From Membranipora membranacea (lineage: Eukaryota; Bryozoa; Gymnolaemata; Cheilostomatida; Membraniporidae): a DNA stretch of 60,000 bases. Each line of letters begins with the position of its first letter. The stretch's first letter is position 1. Below, piece after piece: positions 1 to 11,277 of the stretch. The DNA lies in the NCBI GenBank assembly GCA_914767715.1, contig OU612075.1:17424001-17484000 (forward strand). Direction: 5' to 3'. A model generated the notes under the pieces. That model made no database searches. It saw only the letters and a list, made by a program, of their open reading frames with translations, and was not told the origin of the DNA. A program made the translations under genes and the position numbers.

Positions 1-327
1 TGGCGGGGAGGGTGTAGGAGGGGCGCTTAAGCGCCCTCCCACCACGGAAATTTTTGCATATCGGTAGCAAAATAGTGCAAGCAGAGAGGTATTTCAATAG
101 CTCATTGAGCTGTTGGGTACTTTCAGAAAACAACTCAATAGCAGTAGAAGATTACGGTAAAAATGCTCCAGTTATAAAGCACCCATTTGCAAAAAAAACT
201 GACCTTGATGGGATTCGAACCCACAACAATCTTATTAACAGAGATTATTAGGCGGACGCTCTACACACTGAGCTATTCAGCCACTCACGGAAATCCGTGT
301 GCCGTGAGTGCTAATATACGCCACTGA
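1..327 (-). repeat. tRNA-derived SINE-like repeat, copy 1 (cut by window start)
   Basis: A tRNA-like head lies on the minus strand at about 201-284. Read on that strand it has an A-box-like TAGCTCAGTGTGTAGAGCG and a B-box-like GGGTTCGAATCCC. The rest of the repeat carries a GC-rich hairpin around 15-41 (GGGCGCTTAAGCGCCC core). A near-identical copy in the same orientation lies at 57982-58334, so this is a dispersed repeat and not a tRNA gene. The head is also interrupted by extra bases in the anticodon/variable region. The window begins inside the repeat. Confidence 0.75.
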
Positions 328-1516
328 ATGTTACTGGTCTATGCAGAGGTTAGCCAATGTTTTGTCTCTGAATGGCTGGACGGAGTGAAATGCCAATGCC
401 AGGTCATAGAGCCTATGGTTTTTTCCTGAAAGTATCTTTGACCTTGCCTAATTTTTGATAAATGGAAGTACGTTTTTGGGCTGGCTGTGGTCTGTTAAAT
501 GATTGAGGACCCTGAGATCGTATGGCCTGATAACGTAATTGGCTCCTGCTTAGAGGTTTTAAAGTTATGAGTTCGAAATCACAACTGAACATCAAATTTT
601 AATGCAATATGCAATATCACATGTTTACCATAAGTTAGGCAATGCCAAGGTTAAATGTACTTTCCTGAAAGTACCATATAGTAGCCTGGCATTGACTCTT
701 TCACGCTCCCAGATCAATCAGAGCCAACACATTGGTTATGCAGAAGTCTTGTTGAATATTACATACTTTTTTGTGTGATTTTGACAGGTAGTCTGTGAAT
801 TCATTAAAGAAAGCGTATTTGCTGATTTAAATTTTTGTTATGTCAGTGCCAACCTTCACTTTTCTAAGATTGTATACCCCTTGTCCACCCTCACCACTAT
901 ACAAAAGTGATAACAGGCCCATTGAAGACACTTACGCTGCATAGCTTCCTTCACCCCTTGTGAATCGTAGGAAAATTTGTGATTGATGATAGAGTAACCC
1001 TGAGATGGACCACTTCACCATGGCAAAATCCTAAAAAGACATTACGTGTGTTATACCTGAAATAATTTCCTGTGGGCATTTGCAGAGGTGCCTCTCCCTA
1101 TAATTGACCCTGGCTCATGGGATTCCACAAGCATGTGAACATCTGGAAAACGCAGTTCACTATAAGACGTTGTCTTGTTAAACATTGTGAGGATGCAACT
1201 CCGAATAATGTTACTTCCAAAACGTACAAACAAGATAAAACGAATACACGTATTGGGAGAGGCTAACTCAATGATTTTGCAAGCTCTCTATTGGCAAAGA
1301 TATCCCAGAAAAGGAGGAATATATATACTTATTCCCAAGGAATACTTATGATGTTGATGGTAGTATGCAAACATATAGCTATAACTGTATTATACATGGT
1401 TAGTAGCTATAACTGTATTATACATGGTTAGTAGCGGTATTTATACCTTTTTTGAAACTTTTTCCATCGCCTTTCTCCATGTTCTTCTGTAGATTATTAA
1501 CCTAACACACACTGTC
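328..1516. other. Intergenic stretch upstream of the UBE3D-like gene
   Basis: No convincing gene seen. The only clear structure is a perfect 28-bp tandem duplication at 1376-1403 and 1404-1431. The promoter of the following gene should lie in the last few hundred bases, but no core motif stands out. Short open frames here look like chance. Confidence 0.6.
1376..1431. repeat. 28-bp tandem duplication
   Basis: Two adjacent identical 28-bp units beginning TAGCTATAACTGTATTATAC lie about 85 bp before the UBE3D-like start codon. Confidence 0.9.
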
Positions 1517-4500
1517 ATGGACCTGAATTTAAGCATAGAAGTGAGGAGGCTTTTAAAATGTGCCAACTGCCTTATTTATTCAAACTCTACATCATCAGTT
1601 CAAGCAGGGTACGTATTATGCTTATTGATGTCAACATTATACAATAACCACTTGGCTTATAACAAGTCTAAAATCAATTTGCCTGCATTGGGAGTTGCTA
1701 CTGCAGCTTATCAGCCGAAGGGGAGCGGTTCCAAAAAACGACAAACGGTCAAAATTGATCAACTTTTGCTTAACACTTTATCCCTGATTGCTTACAGTAT
1801 AATTTTCCCACATAGATAAAGACAGTTATGTTGTTTGTTTAATTCTATAAAACCTTCCTTTGTTGAACCTCTGAGTCAGGCTTTTTTATATGGTGTCTGT
1901 ACTGTATAGATAGATATAATAAATGGTCTTGGTTACTGGTTACTGGTCCCTGGTTACTGTGAATTTCCTAGATCTGAGGCTAAACTAAACTAGGCAGGAG
2001 CACACAACTTCAACTCTCACTTTGAAATCTACGTTCTATCGCTTAATTTTATTTATTCTAGAGCAATTGAGATCAGCCCCAGTGCAATATCGGTGTCAGA
2101 TGGCAATAGGCAGCTCACATGGGATTTAAGCAGTCAAGATTTTATATTTCTATTAGACAAATCATCTCGCTACAAACAATTTATTGGGGTAGGTGAAAAT
2201 AATAGAACAATAACATTAAAATCATTTTGAACATAAAGTGCCAAACAATTTTGACAGCAGTAGTTATCTGAGGTTTCTATAAATGATGAATTATTTAAAT
2301 TGTCACCAGAGTTTTATGGATGTCATGTTTCAACACTTAGTAGTCCTCAAGCCATCAGTGCTGGAGTACCATATTGTATAGAATAAGTTGGTTCCCTTCG
2401 GTAGCGGAGTGATATCGCCAAAGTCAGATACCGATATTTCTACCGTACATATTTCTCTGCCACTGCACTGAACTAACTGGTTCTACAGAGTACAGTGATG
2501 TGTATGTATTGAAATTGTTGATCATGTTATCGAATGTGTCAACAAAGTCTTGTCTCATGATTTTTCAGGCTCCGCCAGAGCTAAGATTACGGATCTGCGA
2601 GAAACCACCCAACCATATCAGCGCTGATTGTAAGCAGCAGTCAGCAGTGTGCATTTACAGTGGGGACAAGACAGTGCATTGTAGGGGCTGTCTAAGCATC
2701 ACTGCGCAGACAAGGTAGGAGTTTATTTGTTCTTATTTCAATTTTGGACGTTCTCAAAGTGGATCAGTTCACAACAAAATGTCATTTCTTGTCTTGAACA
2801 AAAGCGGATATCCACGAAATTTTAGTGCAAATGGTTTTGACGCTGCACATTTGCCATTTTTCATGTTACAGTTGATGTTGTCTTATATCGTAACTCAACC
2901 AGTCCAGTTGTCAGATTCTTTACTCTTTAGCTCAGTTACAGTTACAGGGTCGGGCGCATTAATAATTATTACTTTCCTTTAGACTTTCTCAACTTTTACT
3001 TTTAGCCATTTCCGACGGATACTTCCTCTACCATCGTTTGGATGGGCAGACATAGCAGAAAATGTGTTCTGTCATGGCTGCTGCTCAAACCAGAAACCAG
3101 CTAAAATCCAAAAGACATCTATTCAGCCTAAAACAGGTAATTCTGCATGGTGTTATTTTTGTCTGATGAAACTGATATTCTGGATATTTGCGGAGGGATA
3201 ATAAATGCCGCTCATAGCACCACAAGAGAGAATCCTAGGCTCTAATGCTAGATAAGTCTGATTATTTGTATCTCTCACATTGTGATTCTGCTGATGGGGC
3301 CATTGTTTGCTTGTACAAGTTAGAATTAAATACTGATTTTTGTTCTATAGCTGACCTGCTAGTTGGCACGTTTACACTGCTGACTCGATTATCTAACATC
3401 CCAGGAGCCTCCTCTACAGGAGCAGACAAGGCAGTATGCTGTCGGAAATGTGGGTCACTACTCGGCTCTCTCAACTCATCCTGGGATACATCGTTCAACC
3501 AAGCTGAAACAGGTACTTACTATGATTAGATCTGTATTATTTGATGTATCTAGTTGATGAATTTTATCACCATCACTGACAATCACTATATTCCGATGAA
3601 TTGAATTAGGGCTTTTTTATGACATTGTCCGCCCTCAATTAGAATGAGTGGTAACCGTTTCAATAATGCGAATGGTGCTTTTGTGCTGAAACTTCAAAAA
3701 TATGTGCAGCGGTCGAAAATTGTACGGATTGATGCTAACCAAAATTATTTGCATGTTTCATAATGCTCGATAATGATGCATGAAAACATAGTGCTTGAGA
3801 GAGAAAAATTTCCCGTAACTTGTTGTATCTGCAGGAAGGCAGATATTAAAAATTAAGAGCCATGTTATGTGACGCCATTCACACCAATTTCTTGTGATAG
3901 TACTCGTTCTAAGTGAAATTAATTCACTTGCTATTGATCAGAGATATATATATATATATAAATGCTATTGTATATCTCGCCATCAGTGTGATGTGGGGAA
4001 TACTGTCTGGCCTTGACGTGTATTCATAACGCAGCAGTGGCAGTAGCTAAATAAAATGTCTAGGTTGTGCCATTGCTGATTGCAAGCGAGACAAATAAGT
4101 TTTTACATAAGCGAATATCCATGCAGGGATGGAAGACAGAAAACAAAACCTGTAGCCTACTTCTTTCATGAGATCCCAAAGAAGATTTTTTACTATCGAT
4201 ATATACTGATTCCAATTAATAACAACTGATATAATAAGTTGAAAGTCTTTTTATCAATTTAGATGTGTGCGATGACCCAGTTGTTGAGCTGTATCAACAA
4301 AGACTAGCTGTCAGCGAAAGAATCATCCAAAACCCAGACTCTTCACTAGACTATGGATACAAGTAAGCTGTGTCATGCAAATATATTTTACATATCATAA
4401 ATTAAGATGCTTGAATTGTTTTTCATCAACAACTCTATCTGATGCTGGGGCAGAGGATATTCTTTTTAAAAAGGCAGTGAAATTATATCATGTGATCACT

Positions 4501-6539
4501 TTTCGAGGCCCCATGTGATCCTCACATTGGTTCTTTTGACATTTATGTAATCATTCCAAACCAATATAGTTTGTGCTAGAGGCTGAGGACCCATTTAGTT
4601 AGAATGAGTCAAAAAGAGCCTTCTAAATCCTAATCCAATTGATGGCAGTACCAGTCAGCCTAGATCAATATTGATCCAGTTTGTCTGCATTTGGAATTGT
4701 TCCCCTATTGCTACACTACAGTATAGGGAGAGAAGTTCCGAATACATGTAAACCAGATTAAACTTTATCTAGTACCAGCCATATTGATGCTCATTTCCTA
4801 TAATGATGTAGTTTGGAGCACGAGTTGGTGAGTATGCTGAGTCAGCAGAACCAGAGCACAATGACCTACAAGTATCTGCTGGGAAATTCATCTAAAAATA
4901 ACCAACAAGAAACCCTGATACTGGCAAGTTTTTTGACAACAATATTCTCATTTAGTTCTTTATGAAATAATAACAGAGACTATAGATATATCTATAGTCT
5001 CTGATAATAACTCACATTTGATGATCTCCCTTTACATCATGAATTACAGCTGTAAAACTATTTACATACTGATTATAATAATGGTTCCGAAGTTCAACTT
5101 TAAATTACAAGCGTTTTGTAAAAATGATAAGCACCTAAATTCTTTGTGGTGAGATATGCTCTCAGTTTAACCAATCACCAAACAGCTCATTTATATACAT
5201 GATGATAAATGATTATCTGGTTCATATCCTGTAGCTGTGGTTAATAGAGTTGGACATAGAGATGGTGCTCGGTGATTCACAAGGTCATATAAACACTTAC
5301 AAGGTCATTAAAGTTATGTACAACTCTTCACAAACTGCGGATCCCCTGTAAGTAACAAAACCTACTGATGCAGATGCATTATAAACAAGATCCAGGTTCC
5401 TGCATTCAGAATTGCCTCCTCTCCCACTACAGATAAGCCTTCTTCAGTATCAATGGAGGGGAGGAATTCAGATGCAGGCACAATCGATCTAACTCTAGCC
5501 AGGTTAACCTCGAGCAAGGTGCTCTGGTTCGCCTACAATAGGGGTTGCTTCTCTTCTTCTAACAAGCATGGGGAGCGACTCAAATGCAGGCAAACAATTT
5601 GGAATTTAAATTTGTAAGCAGAAGCACAGTACAACAGGAGTCTCTCTATATAGACTGTTTAATGCAGGTGTAGTTAACGAAATCAAATGGATCATCTGAC
5701 AATAAAACTCAATTAGATTTGCAATTTTGGGAACTCCATCTTCGAGGAAATGTTATGATAGGTTGATAAGTGGATTATTTTGCGAAAACTTTTCTGAGAA
5801 AAATCTTTATTTGGAATCCTCCACCATAAAAAAATGAAACAAACTGCTGTCGACTGGAGTGATGAGCATTTTCTTGAATTCACTATACTCACCTCTCCAG
5901 TCAATGTGCTTCAGATCAGTCTCATGCTACCATGCACTTAGCTGATTGTTGAAGCTTCTCGACTGTACCCTAGAGAGGAATAATATTCGCTGGAGGAAAA
6001 CTTTGTCTCCTCGCACTAAATTGTCATAGCAAAATTTATTGCTAGCAGAAGCAAACATTTATCAACTTCATTATATTATTGAAACCTCAAAACTTATCTA
6101 GCAGAGATAGATGCTAGCTAGCATTAAGTCACCCCCAAATAAGGTTGACTAACTCCCTAGCTAATATTTACTCCTTTCCATTTTGCCATCACCATCGTTA
6201 CACTTATACAGCCCCTGCTGATGGACAGATTCTGATCAGTAATACATGATTAATACATATACAATACATATGTAATATATAATATTGAACACATATAATA
6301 CAGATATAATAAATATTCCAGACATTTATTATACAACAGACATGCGGTTGATGCTTTGTAGGTTAGTCGATGAATGGAAGAAAGACAATAAGGTGACAGC
6401 ACTCCCCCTCCCAGTTCTTACTACATGTGATATCATTACTATACTGAGAGACAATGCCGACATGTTACCTCCTAACAGAACAGCTGTCGAGAATATGAAG
6501 GTAGGTGATTATATTTGTGATGCGCTCACTCTATCCTAG
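1517..6539 (+). CDS. UBE3D: UBE3D-like E3 ubiquitin ligase (HECT-like, E2-binding), 9 exons
   Basis: Exons inferred at 1517-1608, 2062-2188, 2569-2714, 3006-3136, 3351-3512, 4263-4362, 4812-4923, 5235-5347 and 6362-6539. Every intron phase agrees and the join is 1161 nt, giving 386 aa plus stop, close to the ~389 aa of vertebrate UBE3D. Family features seen: an N-terminal EVRRLL segment; LPLPSFGWADIAENVFC at about residues 128-144; CxxC pairs at about C111/C114, C144/C147 and C196/C199 that could bind zinc; ADLLVGTFTLL; the ILLWLIELDIEM strand across exons 7/8; and a C-terminal LVDEWKK..LPLP..LPP block. UBE3D proteins bind E2 enzymes and catalyse ubiquitin transfer in the cytoplasm. Intron 7 (4924-5234) appears to use a GC donor (GCAAGT). 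An AAG/GTAGGT donor-like site at about 6500 inside the last exon could give an alternative C-terminus, but the length match favours the stop at 6537-6539. Gene identity is confident; exact first and last exons less so. Confidence 0.88.
4974..5003. repeat. Perfect 30-bp palindrome inside intron 7
   Basis: CAGAGACTATAGATA followed by its exact reverse complement. It is flanked by 7-bp direct repeats ATAATAA at 4967-4973 and 5004-5010. It lies within the GC-AG intron of the UBE3D-like gene, 50 bp after the donor. Confidence 0.95.
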
Positions 6540-6889
6540 AATTATCAGCACTCCCCTAGACCATGTAATGATGTTAGATCTAGGGTTAGTTCTGGTCAGA
6601 TTTGGTTTTTGCATTATAAAGGCTTCTTTAAATTGGATTAAATTAGACTTTTTGAGCCAAATCATTACAAAAACTTCGCTCAAAACCCTCGCTCTTTTAA
6701 CCTTTGAATCAATCAAATATGTTCCCAAATTGCTCACTCAGGACATAAATATTCCATAAAGCAGTGAGAGTTGAGTGAGAGTGAGAGATTTGGTAACGTG
6801 ACATTTTGCAGTCCTCGTTCACTCTGCTTTCATCTTAAAGACCACCCCCTCCCCACAGGGGTGGTGGTGTTGTCATAACTTAATATAAG

Positions 6890-7463
6890 ACATCAATATT
6901 GTACGAATTATACAACCACTCGGTGCTAGAGCGTGATGCCAACATTCTTACCCTTACAATCCTGAATCTAATAATGGGCATCGGCCAGCTGACACGCGCT
7001 GATAAGAAGCTGGCTAGTTTCTACTCTGCATTTATAGTTTCATCATGTTTTATGAATTTCCAATTTAGTTTTTACTTTCAGTGTGTCATAAAATATTGAT
7101 CAGTGTAGGTGAATGCTCTTGGTGCGCATCTCACTGAACTGTCTCTTTGTAACACATTGAAGGTAGGCCGGCAGGCTAGGGCTTGGAATATTCAATTGGA
7201 AGACAATTATTCAAGATGCATGCATGCATAGTATCGATTCGTTTGTTGTTCCATAGCTTCTCACAAATCAAATTGAACCCCATTTAAATCAAAATCAGGC
7301 TTTGCATTCCCTTATTTGTGTGATCCCGGATTATTTTCATTCTTTTTTTGACCTCATTTGACAAAAACTTCATGCTGACATTGTGTTTGGTTTAATTGCT
7401 TACAGGTGTCGATATTGAAAACTTCGCGGCGGCGGCTAACATCACCACATTGATGCTTAAATT
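6890..7463 (+). other. Unassigned exon-like pieces
   Basis: Three short stretches look coding. The first runs from 6890 (after TAATATAAG), with a frame reading ILYELYNHSVLERDANILTL and continuing without a clear donor. The second, 7109-7162, is a clean 54-nt exon (acceptor GTGTAG, donor AAG/GTAGGC) reading VNALGAHLTELSLCNTLK. The third, 7406-7463, has acceptor TTACAG and donor ATT/GTAAGT. The frame of the third that reads NITTLMLKL does not match the phase of the second. They could be alternative 3' exons of the UBE3D-like gene, 5' exons of the KCTD-like gene, or a small separate gene. I recognise no family. Confidence 0.3.
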
Positions 7464-7479
7464 GTAAGTCGGACAATTC

Positions 7480-8010
7480 GTCTCATAAACCCTGACAAAT
7501 ACTGGGGCCTGTGAACTGAAAGATGACGTTTTTGTATATAAACATCTACATTGATATTACCATGTACATATACATATATAGGTGTACCTATACATATATA
7601 GGTGTACATATACATATTATATAGGTGTACACATGCTATCATAAACTCTATACTCTTGTCTTACTAAGGAGATCATAATCTGCAAACCCAGCAGTTCTCA
7701 CTAAGTAAATCCCACAAAAAAATGAAATCATAAGCAAACTTGTCTCAACAGTTTGCCCTTATGGTAAAAGTTTACTCGCCCCTGACAGCGTTGGACTGCA
7801 GACTTCATGAAACATCTGCACTGACATGTACATATTACATATAAGTTTACATATTGGGTTACATAAAAGTATAGATACAGAAGCTCTTATATTCTTGCTT
7901 TACTAATCAGAGAACAAAAATGAAAAGAATGTGCAACCTTGTCGTATAAATTTCACCCTTACTGTAAAAATTAACTTGCACTGACTGCCTTGGACTGCAG
8001 ACTTCATTAT
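7480..8010. repeat. TA-rich microsatellite and degenerate duplication
   Basis: Iterations of CATATACATATATAGGTGTAC occupy about 7562-7630. The following stretch, around 7745-7830, is repeated imperfectly at about 7955-8015; both contain GGACTGCAGACTTCAT. This is a local tandem duplication with no coding signal. Confidence 0.6.
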
Positions 8011-10340
8011 AATGCATTGCATATTGCATTTCTGATGTGAATTTAATTAATTCAATTTTACATCATGGGAGACATCGGTCGGAGGGGAGGGGGCAAGAGT
8101 TTGAGGGGCTCAGACTACATCATGGTTGATAACATAACCTTACATGTTGCAAAATGTTAGTGCATTAAAGTTATGCTCAAACCGTTTCCAATAAATTCAC
8201 CTGTGCACCAGGTTCTAGTTTTGCCTTACGCAATTTTTTGAAAACTATATCGGTTATTCTTTTCTGAATATATTTTCATAATGAGAGCAATGGCAAAAAA
8301 ACCCCATAACACTTATTATATTATAATTAAAAGCAAAGTTTTTAAGAGATGGGAGTGACAATGAATGCAGAGGAAGTTTCTTATAATTGTTTCTATATGA
8401 AGTCTAATTCGGTGAGTCAATATTCGAGATTGTCTTTAGTTATTTTCTCATTTCATTTTGATGAAGCACTCGAAAGGGCAACTGTAGATCAAAATGCTAC
8501 TTATTTGGGTGATGGTTTTACAACAGTGAATTGTCTCAAAATTTCTGTATTGAGGTGGGCATTTGTTTTCTTAGTATTCTTTGCTGATTCAATTTGATTC
8601 CGGCAGCTAAATGAACAATTGTTTTTAATGAGGCTGAAAAAAATATTAAAACTTTTAAACAGGTACACACCGGAGTTACTAATGAGGCTGAATATTTAAT
8701 TAGACACCAGCTGTAATTGTTTGAGAGTGTATTGTTAAGATTCATTGCTCTACGCCTACACATAGAACTAAAATAAATAAATGTGGAGTTTTTTTTTTTA
8801 TGTGACGCAAATATCTCAAGAAAGTGACTTTGATTTTATTCCTCAGTTTTTTTCAGATCAGTCACCAAACTGTCTTCAGACGTCAGACAGAGCCTTAGGC
8901 TATAAAATATAATAATTTATTATATAAACACTGAGTAAACAGCTCATGATTCAGTTCAATATGTGGGGACATTTTTCAAATGGCAAATTTGCAGTCAATA
9001 TAGATTAGGCTAATTACTATGCTATGATAGCCACTCAATACTGTGTAATTATTATTTAAGATGTTTGCTAATATGTTGCCTGTAAGGCCTTGCTGCTGTT
9101 AATGCACCCTGCAGCCTTTTTCTGCGCATGTCTAACTCATCAGCTTTATAATAATATACATATCGATCAATAAAATGGAAAGGTTTTGTAAACATAAAAG
9201 CATTTAGCGGTCTTACCGATACTATAATTTTGTTGCCGTTGCATCAAGTATAGCAATAATGATATTCTATCTTAATAATTCATAACTATTGCTGCTGCCG
9301 CTGCTTGTTTATTCAGTACCAATGTCGCTGCCGCTCTCATGCATACATGTTTAGTTTAGCATAACGAGGTACCTATATATATAAATATATATACACCTTG
9401 TATATTGTACTGATCAGTCAAACTTGGCTAGAAGTGATGGTATAGAGTTGAACTTTTAAAGTTGACATATTGATCCAGGTAGGATAGCATACTTGACACA
9501 CTCAGTGTCAGTCTAACTCATCATTAAAAGAGGATACTCGCTGTTTACTCACGTTTCAGGCAGTCTGGTGCACTAAGCTAAAGTCAGCCACCTCTTTCTC
9601 TCTCTCTGCATCACACATAATCCAGGTGAGATTATTCGTCTAGGATAGTTTTTGGCTGTTATCACTCAGAATAATATATCATTTACATTGTTTTACCCTT
9701 TAGTGAAATATGACAGCTTGTTAAATAATTTTGTGTTCCAAAAGTGAGGAAGGCTTTTTAAACTGAGCAAAATAACTTCTCTTGAAGCGTTTTCCTTTAA
9801 AAAAAATAATATGGACAAGGATATATCTACTTATAAGCCTTTATATTATTATATTTTCTATTCTGTAGCTCTCCTGACCGATGTCATGTAGACACTGTCA
9901 TTTCGTAGGATGTTTTATGTATTAGACTACTGGGCTTTTTATATTTTGAGAACTTGTCCTATGGGAAATTTTGCTATATGACTTCCACCCAAAGAATCAG
10001 TATAACATGTTTCCAATGTTAACAGGCTTCAATGCCATAACCGATTACTATTCCTATTCTAAATTCTCAAAAACTTGTTTTAATAAAATAATGACTTTAT
10101 TTAGAATATAACAATTATATGCAAACTATGTGAAAATACGATGCTCTGACTTGAAGCGAAAATAGGTGATTTATAAAAAACTCCTCTTGACCATAAGCAC
10201 TGTAACAGGCCGACAGCGTAGCACATATTTTAATCTGAGTTTGTTGTTGCAAGTACTTAAAGAGAGATTTTCCACATAAAAGCGTTGCCAATATTCACAT
10301 GTATCGCCTCTCTGCCGGCGTGAGGGGGCTTCTGTCTGCC

Positions 10341-10385
10341 CTGTTTAACCAAGGTATTAGAGACTCTAACTCCTTGGTTTAACAG
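10341..10385. repeat. Short hairpin (inverted repeat)
   Basis: CTGTTTAACCAAGG is mirrored by CCTTGGTTTAACAG around a short loop; almost all of the 45 bp folds back. It could be a minimal foldback element or a chance hairpin. Confidence 0.6.
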
Positions 10386-11277
10386 ATAGACTTCATTAGC
10401 TTAGCGGGTTTAACTTTGTGAGCAGCATGCAGTTTACACTTTAAATATTTTGCGTCTGGCTCTGCTGCCTTACATTGTATATTGATTGCTGTGCACTTGT
10501 AGGCTTTCATTACATTTAAATAGAACTTAACCCTAAGCTGTTACATTATATTAGCTGTGTTATGAAGGTCTGTCAGCTCACCAGTATAAGCCACGCCAAC
10601 TCATTAAGATTAAGAGGATGGTTATAATGATTTCTGAAGGTCATTGCCTCATAAGATTCTGGTGCCTAAATGATGTGATCATTCAATTTTTACAATGTAT
10701 TGTGATTTGATGTCGGAATGTCTTCAGAACGTAATGTATTCATGATTAGTATTGTATTGTTTTTTTTTTCATTAGATATTACGCACCAAAGTTAGAAACA
10801 GCCAGGGAAGGCAAACAGTTCGCAGGGATAAATTTATGAGACATCAGGACATGGGCATGCCAAAAGCAATAATCTCAAGTTTTAGCCAGGGCATCACTGA
10901 AACTAGCCAAGTTTGCGGAATTCAAATCATTTTGTAGGAGTACTTGCGATATCAGACCTGTCAATACTAGGTGATGAAGAAAGTTCCCCGGGGGCTTTTT
11001 CAATTAGAATGAGAGACGCTTTTTAAGTGATTGATCACTTTCACTTTAGACAAAATCATCGTATTTGGTTTTCCAATTAGACAAATTGGTTCCTGATTCA
11101 TTCACTCCAAATCGTTCACTCAGAATGTGTATGGTTCCATCGATTAGCGAGCAAATTACTAGGAGCGATCAAATAGTGATTTTAGCTTCTTTTTTTTTCA
11201 AAGCCACCAATAGCTAACACTCGGCAATTTTTCTCAACAACCTTGAAAATATTTAATACTGTTTTACAGTGAAAATA

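Larger units (their letters stand above)
6540..11277. other. Intergenic region between UBE3D-like and KCTD-like genes
   Basis: About 4.7 kb. It holds three exon-like pieces (6890-7463, listed separately), a microsatellite with a duplicated segment (7480-8010) and a small hairpin at 10341-10385. The rest is AT-rich with no credible coding signal. An acceptor at 11268-11269 just before the KCTD-like start codon implies a non-coding first exon somewhere in here, which I could not locate. Confidence 0.5.

Noticed and set aside
201-284. tRNA gene
   Set aside because: The A and B boxes are present, but the cloverleaf is disrupted by inserted bases and the segment belongs to a dispersed repeat with a second copy at 58205.
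6285-6361. Earlier start or acceptor for the last UBE3D-like exon at 6285 or 6322
   Set aside because: The phase left by the previous exon (two bases) fits only the acceptor TTTGTAG before 6362. Exons starting at the acceptors before 6322 or 6340 would be out of phase and reach a stop.
8349-8763. Overlapping 75-82-codon frames on both strands
   Set aside because: No splice context or recognisable domain; consistent with chance in AT-rich intergenic DNA.
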